DNA of 7,392 nt from JAJXYP01 sp035541855 (lineage in GTDB: Bacteria; Patescibacteriota; Minisyncoccia; UBA6257; 2-01-FULL-56-20): NCBI GenBank assembly GCA_035541855.1, contig DATKMM010000017.1, positions 1 to 7,392 on the forward strand. Reading direction: 5' to 3'. Positions 1 through 4,300 of the stretch are shown piece after piece. The translations under genes were made by a program, and so were the position numbers. Under the pieces are notes generated by a model. It searched no databases. It saw nothing but the letters and a program-made list of their open reading frames with translations, and was not told where the DNA came from. Positions within the stretch are counted from its first letter, which is position 1, and every line of letters starts with the position of its first letter.

Positions 1-106
1 GCTCCGCGAAGCGCGGTCAAAATTTTCAGAAAAAGAGGCTAGTTTGTTTGCTGCTCATCTTTACGCTCAAATTCGGGGGTATTTTATATCCAATTCCTGA
101 TCAATT

Positions 107-144
107 ACCCCTTCGTTCACCCCTTCGTTCCCGAACGCAGGGGT
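107..144. repeat. Tandem 12-bp repeat followed by an inverted copy
   Basis: ACCCCTTCGTTC occurs twice in direct tandem (107-118 and 119-130). After two bases comes GAACGCAGGGGT (133-144), its inverted copy with one mismatch. The second direct copy and the inverted copy can form a hairpin of nearly 12 bp. A period of 12 also encodes Asn-Glu-Gly-Val repeats in the minus reading, so it could be a relic of a coding repeat. Confidence 0.7.
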
Positions 145-203
145 AGCAATTCCATCCAGTCCCGTGGTTGCTTAGAATTCTGGCAAAATGAGGGTCGATT
201 TTG

Positions 204-343
204 ACCCCCGACAATACTCTAAAACCGCCCCAGAGGGGGGGTCGTTAGGGTAGTCGTTCCAGAACGACCCCCCTCCCATGGAAAACAATGCGGTATTATC
301 TGGCTTTTCTGACTGAAAATGGAAACGACAATACCCCCGACAA
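204..343 (+). repeat. Pair of short direct repeats flanking a hairpin
   Basis: ACCCCCGACAA occurs at 204-214 and 333-343, and the overlapping word CGACAATAC at 209-217 and 326-334. The two words sit in swapped order in the two copies, so this is a shuffled repeat pair rather than one duplicated unit. A further inverted match to AATACCCCCGA lies near 72-82. The strong hairpin at 236-273 lies between the copies. Confidence 0.55.
236..273. repeat. 11-bp inverted repeat with a competing inner hairpin
   Basis: GGGGGGTCGTT (236-246) is the exact reverse complement of AACGACCCCCC (263-273), giving an 11-bp stem with a 16-base loop. A second hairpin uses the same 3' arm: GTCGTT (253-258) pairs with AACGAC (263-268) across CCAG. 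The two structures exclude each other, as in an attenuator, but no gene follows closely on either strand and neither stem has a U-tract. Confidence 0.65.
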
Positions 344-470
344 CGTAGCATTTTGCCACGTGAGAACCCTATCATCCGGCGATACCGGAAACTGTCTGCT
401 CAGCCCCTCGCCCTCACTCCCGTTCGGGCTTCGGGGCTTCGCCTAGGGGCGCGCGCAATTCCTCCCTTTG

Positions 471-499
471 TAAAATAGCTCGAGGCCGCATGGCCGAGC
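471..499 (-). terminator. Candidate Rho-independent terminator
   Basis: Read on the minus strand, GCTCGGCC, loop ATGC, then GGCC-TC-GAGC form a stem of 8 bp with a two-base bulge, followed by TATTTTA. It lies about 18 bases past the stop codon of the truncated minus-strand gene, the right place and orientation to end that transcript. The T-tract is short and interrupted, so it may be weak. Confidence 0.5.
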
Positions 500-516
500 G
501 CGAAGTTACCAAAATT

Positions 517-691
517 TTATAAGTTAAACTGCTCCTCTATTTCCTTAAGTCTCGCCACCTCTCCTCGCTCGAGATTATCAAACATCCATTGCATATGCCA
601 ATTAACATCTTTCTCGACATGATCCCACATATAAAAGGTCTGGCTGTGCGAACCACTAATCAGATTTAGAATTTCTTGCACTGCAGAAAAG
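517..691 (-). pseudogene. 3' fragment of an unrecognised gene
   Basis: An open minus reading of about 58 codons ends at TAA (517-519) and has protein-like sequence: an aromatic-rich stretch (FYMWDHVEKDVNWHMQWM) followed by a charged helix ending KEIEEQFNL. Its base composition is visibly more AT-rich than queA. Beyond about 691 the reading stays open only as the antisense of queA, where it becomes Arg/Ser-rich, so the true 5' part of this gene is missing. The candidate terminator just downstream supports it being the tail of a real gene. I do not recognise the family and assign no function. An alternative is a short intact ORF using an internal ATG (for example the Met before WDHVEKD), but no ribosome site or -10 box supports that. 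Confidence 0.5.
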
Positions 692-742
692 GCGCTGATC
701 GCCAAGCGGCCGGCATCGCCCCGCGACTCGGCGCGGCTTTTC

Positions 743-1732
743 GTGTACGACACGGCGCGCGACGGGATAGCGTTTGATACCTTTTCGAATCTCGGCCGGT
801 ACCTGCCGCCGCGGTCGCTTCTGGTCCTGAACGACACGAAGGTGGTGCCGGCGCGGGCGGTGTTGCGCAAAGAGACCGGCGGGAAGGTCGAGGTTCTGTT
901 TCTCGTGAACGAGTGGCGCCGGCCGGGGCCGGTCCCGGCGCTCGTGGATAGGAAAGTGAGCGTCGGCGCAAGGTTATATTTTGATGCCGGACGGTCCCTG
1001 GCCGTGGTCCGCCAGGACGGGAATATTTTTTATCTCAAGCCGGATTTCCCGGATGAAAAACTGTTTGAAATTTTGGACCGGCGCGGCGTCATGCCGATCC
1101 CGAAATACATTAAACACTCCGGGCTGTCGGAGGCGGACCTCCGGGAGAAATACCAGACGGTCTTCGGCCGCGTGCCGGCGTCCGTGGCGGCGCCGACGGC
1201 CTCGCTCCATATGACCCGGCGCCTGCTCGGCAAACTGGAGAGGCAGGGCGTTCGGAAAACCTTCGTGACGCTCAATGTCGGCCTTGGGACGTTCGCGCCG
1301 GTTTCGGATGGGGATCTTGCGGCCGGTACGCTGCACCGGGAATCTCTGGAGATACCGGCGCCGGCGGCGAACATGATCAGGGCCCAGAAGCGCGCGGGCC
1401 GGCCGGTGGTCGCGGTCGGAACGACCGTGGTTCGCACGCTTGAGGCCGGGGCCGCGCGCATCCTCGCGGGCGGAGGCGGGAAAGGAGGAGCAGGCCGGCG
1501 TACCCGCGCGATCAGCGGCGCGACGCGGATCTTCATCCGGCCGCCGTACGAATTCAAGATAGTGGACGCGCTGGTCACGAACTTCCATCTGCCGGGCACT
1601 TCGCTCATGATGCTCGTCCAGGCATTTCTTGAGCATCGCCACGCCAAGCGGACCGTTGTCGACCTCTACCGCGCGGCCATCGCGGAAAAGTTCCGCTTCT
1701 ATTCCTTTGGCGACGCGATGCTGCTCCGCTAG
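743..1732 (+). CDS. queA: QueA, S-adenosylmethionine:tRNA ribosyltransferase-isomerase, 5'-truncated
   Basis: QueA moves the ribosyl group of SAM onto 7-aminomethyl-7-deazaguanine in tRNA to form epoxyqueuosine, the penultimate step of queuosine synthesis, in the cytoplasm. Family motifs, counted from the GTG at 743, are LLVLNDTKVVPAR (26-38), SVAAPTASLH (147-156), VTLNVGLGTF (175-184, usually VTLHVG), VAVGTTVVRTLE (223-234), IVDALVTNFHLPGTSLMM (273-290) and FYSFGDAM (319-326). Family similarity continues upstream of the GTG: ALIAKRPASPRDSARLF is encoded in frame from 692, matching the LIAQ-P-RD-SRLL block of QueA. Before that the match stops abruptly and the usual first dozen residues (M...LPE) are absent. 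GTG 743 is the first standard start in the homologous part but would omit conserved residues and has no SD. The gene is therefore broken at its 5' end or crosses a chimeric join. Identity is secure; function is doubtful. Confidence 0.88.
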   Translation: MYDTARDGIAFDTFSNLGRYLPPRSLLVLNDTKVVPARAVLRKETGGKVEVLFLVNEWRRPGPVPALVDRKVSVGARLYFDAGRSLAVVRQDGNIFYLKPDFPDEKLFEILDRRGVMPIPKYIKHSGLSEADLREKYQTVFGRVPASVAAPTASLHMTRRLLGKLERQGVRKTFVTLNVGLGTFAPVSDGDLAAGTLHRESLEIPAPAANMIRAQKRAGRPVVAVGTTVVRTLEAGAARILAGGGGKGGAGRRTRAISGATRIFIRPPYEFKIVDALVTNFHLPGTSLMMLVQAFLEHRHAKRTVVDLYRAAIAEKFRFYSFGDAMLLR

Positions 1733-1743
1733 GAAGTTCACAC

Positions 1744-1762
1744 CGGGGGGATTTACCTCCCG
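1744..1762 (+). terminator. Hairpin after queA, possible weak terminator
   Basis: CGGGGGG (1744-1750) pairs with CCTCCCG (1756-1762) over an ATTTA loop, 7 bp including one G-U pair. It starts 11 bases after the queA stop. The following bases are CTGCCTTTG, a poor U-tract, so termination would be inefficient. The hairpin overlaps the proposed -35 element of the next gene. Confidence 0.35.
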
Positions 1763-1780
1763 CTGCCTTTGTGATATCGT
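1752..1780 (+). promoter_or_regulatory. Candidate promoter of the secreted protein gene
   Basis: TTTACC (1752-1757) and TATCGT (1775-1780), each 4/6 to consensus, are 17 bases apart. The -10 ends six bases before the ATG, so the predicted transcript starts at or within a base or so of the start codon. There is no Shine-Dalgarno site. The match is modest but the geometry agrees with other genes in the window. Confidence 0.35.
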
Positions 1781-1786
1781 GAAAAC

Positions 1787-2257
1787 ATGAATAAGAAAAA
1801 AATGGCAGGGTGGTTGGCGGGTTTCGCGGTTTTGGCGGCGGTCCCGGCCTTCGCGGCGGCCGCTGGCGCGGTCGTGAACGGCGGGCTTGGCCAGTCGGCG
1901 GCGGATCCCCAACAGTTCGGGGTCGCGGTCTGCAACAATGGCAGCCAGGCGCTCGCCGCGCCGGTTCCGGTCACGGTAGCCGCGAACGGCGCCTCGGTGA
2001 CGGTCAGTTCCCAGACCTCCATCGCATCCAAGGGTTGCGCTTACAGCTATGTCGCGTACAGCCAGTTCGGCATGGCGGCGGGGAAGGCCTATACGGTTTC
2101 GGTTTCGGTCGGTTCCGATAACGCCACCTATACGGTCACGGTCCCGGGCGCCGCGGGCACCCAGGCATCGGCCGGTCAGCCGGATGATTTCCTGGCGAAC
2201 ATCGGCTCGGTGTTCACGAACTTTTTCGGGGCGTTGAAAGGTCTCTTCGGCCGCTAG
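1787..2257 (+). CDS. Small secreted protein, possibly CARDB-like
   Basis: A 156-residue protein of unknown function. The N-terminus is a typical Sec signal peptide: NKKK, a hydrophobic stretch (7-19), then an Ala-rich region with an AFA cleavage-type motif near residue 23. The mature part (about 35-120) is rich in Val, Thr, Ser and Ala with alternating beta-strand patterns, resembling small immunoglobulin-like or CARDB adhesion domains. C49 and C84 are the only cysteines and could form a disulfide outside the membrane. A Gly/Ala/Gln linker (120-132) leads to a C-terminal amphipathic helix with regular Phe and Leu (134-154) ending in GR, which could sit on a membrane or pack against a partner. 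It converges with another exported protein gene, with only five bases between the stop codons. Export is well supported; the fold is inference. Confidence 0.75.
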   Translation: MNKKKMAGWLAGFAVLAAVPAFAAAAGAVVNGGLGQSAADPQQFGVAVCNNGSQALAAPVPVTVAANGASVTVSSQTSIASKGCAYSYVAYSQFGMAAGKAYTVSVSVGSDNATYTVTVPGAAGTQASAGQPDDFLANIGSVFTNFFGALKGLFGR

Positions 2258-2262
2258 GTTTT

Positions 2263-2877
2263 TTATCCGGACGTCGACGGGAAATACACGGCAAGCCCGT
2301 TGCCGGTCGTGGTTGAGATTTCGAAGTAGATGCTCGACGCGCCGCCGGTCGTGAGGAGAAACGGGAAGGCGGTGGGATCGACGGTGAAGGTCGCCGTCTG
2401 GTTGTCGTAGGTCCCGCCGGGCGCGGCGTTGCAGTTTCCCGAATCCGGGAAGGTGAACGAGGCCGGGTCGGGCGGTTCGACGTCGCCCTCTTCATCGGTG
2501 ACCAGGCGGAGATTGAGCGGCACGCAGGCGAGCGACGGGCCGGCCTGGACGCTGAGGGAAAAAGAAAGCTGGCTTCCCTGGAGCGACGCGCCCATGATGG
2601 AGATCTTCGCCTGCCCTTCCGGCCAGGTGAGCGCCGGCGTGCTGAAAGTGCTTCCCCAGGTGGCGCTTGATGAGCTGGCGGCCGCGCTCCCGCCCGCCGC
2701 CGCGGTGCCGGTCGGCGCCGTTGTGGTGGCGAGCGCGAACGTCGAGGTCGCGAAAACGGGGTTGGCGCTCAGGGAAGAACCCATCACGGCGTACGAACCC
2801 GTTCCGAACACCGCGAAATAAGCGAAAACGCCGAGGACGACCGCCATCGACCACAAAAAGATAAGCGCCGTTTTCAT
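2263..2877 (-). CDS. Membrane-anchored exported protein of unknown function
   Basis: A 204-residue protein I do not recognise. The start chosen is the ATG of MKTALIFLW, because a TATAAT box lies nine bases upstream; an ATG two codons earlier is only three bases from that box, and a still longer reading would run through the promoter. Residues 3-24 form one hydrophobic segment, a signal anchor or uncleaved signal peptide. A Ser/Thr/Ala/Gly-rich linker (about 44-75) follows, then a beta-rich domain (80-204) with two cysteines (C118, C149) that could pair. Overall it has the plan of a minor pilin or surface-anchored protein, but there is no GFxxxE prepilin cleavage motif. It lies 52 bases beyond nrdB on the same strand but has its own promoter, so it need not be in that transcript. 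Confidence 0.72.
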   Translation of the reverse strand: MKTALIFLWSMAVVLGVFAYFAVFGTGSYAVMGSSLSANPVFATSTFALATTTAPTGTAAAGGSAAASSSSATWGSTFSTPALTWPEGQAKISIMGASLQGSQLSFSLSVQAGPSLACVPLNLRLVTDEEGDVEPPDPASFTFPDSGNCNAAPGGTYDNQTATFTVDPTAFPFLLTTGGASSIYFEISTTTGNGLAVYFPSTSG

Positions 2878-2886
2878 ATACATTTC

Positions 2887-2892
2887 ATTATA
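2887..2892 (-). promoter_or_regulatory. -10 box of the membrane-anchored protein gene
   Basis: A perfect TATAAT on the minus strand ends nine bases before the selected ATG, which predicts a leader of about two or three bases or none. No good -35 is visible (CGTTTT at 17 bases spacing). The 52-base gap to nrdB otherwise holds a short AGCC/GGCT hairpin over the nrdB stop codon, too weak to call a terminator. Confidence 0.55.
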
Positions 2893-2929
2893 CAGGAGTC
2901 GTAGGAAAGAAAACGGGCAGCCCCTGAGG

Positions 2930-3922
2930 CTAAACCTGCTTTTTGTCCGTCGCCTGCGCATCCACTTCGTAGTTCGTGTTCTGCGCCTCGAAGAAGTTGA
3001 CGAGCTCGAGCACGTCCGTCGCGCCGCTCATCCACTTCGCCGGATTTTTCACTTTATAGTGCGCGCCGATGCCGAGTTCCTCGAGCCGCCGGTCGGCGAC
3101 GTACTGCACGTACTGGTTCACGTAGTCGGCGTTGAGGCCGAGGATGCCGCGCGGGAAAAGGTCCTGGTTGTACGCCGTCTCGAGGTTCACGCCTTCGACG
3201 ACGATCGCCTTGATCTCGTCGGCGAACTCCTTGGTGAGCAGCTCGGGGTTCTCCTCGATGATGTTGAGGATCAGGTTCATGCCGAACTTCAGGTGGAGCG
3301 ACTCGTCGCGGAGCACCCAGTTGATCATCGAGCCGAAATTGCGGAGCTGGTTGCGCTGGCGGAACGAAAGCACGACCATGAAGCCGCTGTAGAACCAGAT
3401 GCCTTCCATCACGAGGTTCGTCGCCACGAGGTTGCGGATGAAATCCTTTTTGCCGTCCGGCGTCGAGACGTCGAGCGTCTCCTCCGTCATGCGCTTCAGG
3501 TAGCGGTTGATGTACGCCTCCTTCGCTTTCATCGAGGGCGTTTCGAGATGGAGGTCGTACAGGTTGTCGCGGTCGAGCGGGAAGGTTTCGAGCACGTATT
3601 CGAACGAGACGCAATGGTTCGCTTCCTCCCACATCTGCTTCGCGAGGTAGAGGTGGCACTCCGGCGACTTGAGGTACGGGTAGATGCCGAGCGCGATGGA
3701 GCGGTTCACGATGAGCTCCGCCGGATTGAAGAACGCCATCAGGAACTTCACCGCGTGGCGCTCGTCGTCGGTCATTTTTTCCCAGTCGTAGAGGTCTTCC
3801 TTGAGCGCGATCTCGTGCGGGAACCACGTGTTGCGCACGGCCTGTTGGTAGAGGTCGTAGGCCCATTGGTACTGGATGGGGTGGAGGTTCATGTCCTCCG
3901 GGGACGCTTTGCCGATAAGCAT
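2930..3922 (-). CDS. nrdB: Ribonucleotide reductase small subunit NrdB, class Ic-like
   Basis: NrdB (R2) builds the dimetal oxidant that starts radical transfer to NrdA for reduction of ribonucleotides to deoxyribonucleotides. At 330 residues it is of normal length. All six metal ligands can be placed: E69, E100, H103 (EEANH), E173 (MEGIWFYSGF), E207 and H210 (RDESLH). Two substitutions stand out. The residue four after H103, which is the radical Tyr in standard class Ia enzymes (Y122 in E. coli), is F107. The first ligand, usually Asp (D84), is E69, with the same 31-residue spacing to E100. Both match the Chlamydia trachomatis class Ic enzyme, which uses a Mn/Fe centre with no tyrosyl radical. 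The C-terminus (NFFEAQNTNYEVD) resembles the tail that docks on NrdA and carries the conserved Tyr. Its partner nrdA lies upstream on the same strand, separated by the RNA island. It has its own candidate promoter and no SD. Confidence 0.95.
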   Translation of the reverse strand: MLIGKASPEDMNLHPIQYQWAYDLYQQAVRNTWFPHEIALKEDLYDWEKMTDDERHAVKFLMAFFNPAELIVNRSIALGIYPYLKSPECHLYLAKQMWEEANHCVSFEYVLETFPLDRDNLYDLHLETPSMKAKEAYINRYLKRMTEETLDVSTPDGKKDFIRNLVATNLVMEGIWFYSGFMVVLSFRQRNQLRNFGSMINWVLRDESLHLKFGMNLILNIIEENPELLTKEFADEIKAIVVEGVNLETAYNQDLFPRGILGLNADYVNQYVQYVADRRLEELGIGAHYKVKNPAKWMSGATDVLELVNFFEAQNTNYEVDAQATDKKQV

Positions 3923-3962
3923 GGATTTATTTTGTTTTTGGATAATTTAGCGACGTAAGGAA

Positions 3963-3991
3963 AGTATAGAAGAAAAATTTGCCGACAACAA
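3963..3991 (-). promoter_or_regulatory. Candidate nrdB promoter
   Basis: On the minus strand TTGTTG (3991-3986) and TATACT (3968-3963) are 17 bases apart. Initiation about seven bases past the -10 gives a leader of roughly 34 bases, AT-rich and without a Shine-Dalgarno site. It is back to back with the plus-strand promoter of the RNA island, and the two -35 elements are only two bases apart. No NrdR-type palindrome was found here. Confidence 0.5.
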
Positions 3992-3993
3992 TG

Positions 3994-4021
3994 TTGACAG
4001 TTTCGGTTAAATTTCTATAAA
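3994..4021 (+). promoter_or_regulatory. Near-consensus sigma70-type promoter of the RNA island
   Basis: TTGACA (3994-3999, 6/6) and TATAAA (4016-4021, 5/6) are 16 bases apart, the best promoter match in the window. The predicted start is near 4028. A second, weaker pair lies just inside: TTGACT (4029-4034) and TAGGAT (4051-4056), also 16 apart, predicting a start near 4063. No protein-coding gene follows, so the product is probably RNA. Confidence 0.65.
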
Positions 4022-4027
4022 AACAAA

Positions 4028-4130
4028 TTTGACTAATAATTCTAGGATGGTAGGATGTTTATAAGACGGTAGTCTGCAGAACTGCGGGCTTCTCCGTGTG
4101 TCACGTAAACAGCCACTTCGGTGGCTTTTT
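4028..4130 (+). ncRNA. Candidate short structured RNA between nrdA and nrdB
   Basis: A strong promoter upstream and an intrinsic terminator at the end bound a predicted transcript of about 100 bases, or about 70 if the inner promoter is used. No plus-strand ORF of note fits inside. It can fold a 5-bp arm GTAGT/ACTGC (4069-4073 and 4081-4085) with the seven-base loop CTGCAGA, shaped like a tRNA anticodon arm with GCA (Cys) in the anticodon place, but D and T arms are missing. CTCCGTGTGTCA (4092-4103) is perfectly complementary to bases 4221-4232 in the tRNA-like element downstream. I recognise no known RNA family. It could be a regulatory RNA, a leader for the tRNA-like element, or a decayed tRNA. 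A minus-strand ORF across the region was dismissed because it spans the terminator and the tRNA-like element. Confidence 0.45.
4111..4130 (+). terminator. Intrinsic terminator with UUCG loop
   Basis: AGCCAC (4111-4116), TTCG (4117-4120) and GTGGCT (4121-4126) form a perfect 6-bp stem with the very stable cUUCGg-type loop, followed by a T-run to 4130 and another at 4134-4138. The T-runs set the direction as plus; the minus side has no equivalent tract. Confidence 0.8.
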
Positions 4131-4185
4131 GCGTTTTTAGATGGTTTTAACCACCTTTTTGTTACGATGATTTTGCTCGTGGATC

Positions 4186-4259
4186 GGGCCTGTAGTCCTA
4201 TGCCGGTAAAACACCGTCTTTGACACACGGAGTACCGGGTTCGAACCCCGGCAGGTTCA
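4186..4259 (+). tRNA. tRNA-like gene, isotype uncertain, possibly degenerate
   Basis: The 74-base element has a 7-bp acceptor stem, GGGCCTG with CAGGTTC (two G-U pairs), then T8-A9, and a perfect T arm, CCGGG-TTCGAAC-CCCGG. The discriminator is A and CCA is not encoded (CA follows). The middle is less regular. The D stem GTCC/AAAC keeps only two pairs, although GGTA of the D loop is present. The anticodon stem CCGT/ACGG is 4 bp, and its fifth pair would be C-C. The standard seven-base loop would be TTTGACA with anticodon TGA, which is odd because serine tRNAs have a long variable arm and base 37 is normally a purine. Shifting by one base gives GAC (Val), which fits the acceptor and discriminator better but breaks the stem. 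It is either an aberrant functional tRNA or a pseudogene. Confidence 0.6.
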
Positions 4260-4267
4260 CAAGCAGG

Positions 4268-4293
4268 AAAAATGCCGCATATGCGGCATTTTT
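4268..4293. terminator. Perfect palindromic bidirectional terminator
   Basis: A 26-base perfect palindrome: five A, then TGCCGCAT, its complement ATGCGGCA, then five T. Realistically it folds as a stem of about 11 bp with a small loop. It carries a U-tract in both directions, so it can end the tRNA-like transcript (plus) and nrdA (minus), whose stop codon is seven bases away. It also suggests that most nrdA transcripts stop before nrdB. Confidence 0.85.
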
Positions 4294-4300
4294 CTGTTGC

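Larger units (their letters stand above)
1..516. other. Gene-poor region rich in hairpins and short repeats
   Basis: No convincing gene lies here. The stretch is more AT-rich than the downstream genes but is punctuated by runs of C or G. It holds several exact inverted repeats: CCGCG/CGCGG (4-8 and 12-16), TGGCAAAATG (181-190) with its complement at 349-358, GGGTC/GACCC (192-196 and 203-207), and TCCGG/CCGGA (375-379 and 385-389). Stronger elements are listed separately. A stop-to-stop minus reading of 34 codons (67-171) contains the repeat GNEGVNEGV, which resembles linkers seen in AAA_4/AlbA_2-type regulators, but it has no ATG and no domain. A 67-codon minus reading over 172-375 looks like chance, because its composition follows the hairpins. 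The region is best read as intergenic or decayed DNA. Confidence 0.6.

Noticed and set aside
107..343. CRISPR array in the repeat-rich region
   Set aside because: Repeats are only 9-12 bases, irregularly spaced and partly inverted; there are no uniform spacers and no cas genes.
172..375. Minus-strand ORF of 67 codons
   Set aside because: Its sequence is dictated by repeats and hairpins, it has no start signal, and no domain is recognisable.
974..1912. Minus-strand open reading of about 310 codons opposite queA
   Set aside because: Antisense shadow of queA with low-complexity Arg-rich sequence; the plus strand carries all family motifs.
3059..3958. Plus-strand open reading of about 300 codons opposite nrdB
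   Set aside because: Antisense of nrdB, rich in Val, Glu, Arg and His; every catalytic residue lies on the other strand.
3923..4000. NrdR box upstream of nrdB
   Set aside because: No 16-bp palindrome resembling the NrdR consensus was found here or upstream of nrdA.
4007..4228. Minus-strand ORF of 73 codons in the RNA island
   Set aside because: It spans the UUCG terminator and the tRNA-like element, has no promoter or ribosome site, and shows no family resemblance.
4028..4261. tmRNA or intron-containing tRNA spanning the island
   Set aside because: The 5' partner of the 3' acceptor strand (CAGGTTC) is GGGCCTG at 4186, not upstream. No tmRNA 5' signature or tag reading frame is visible, and the 74-base unit is already full tRNA length.
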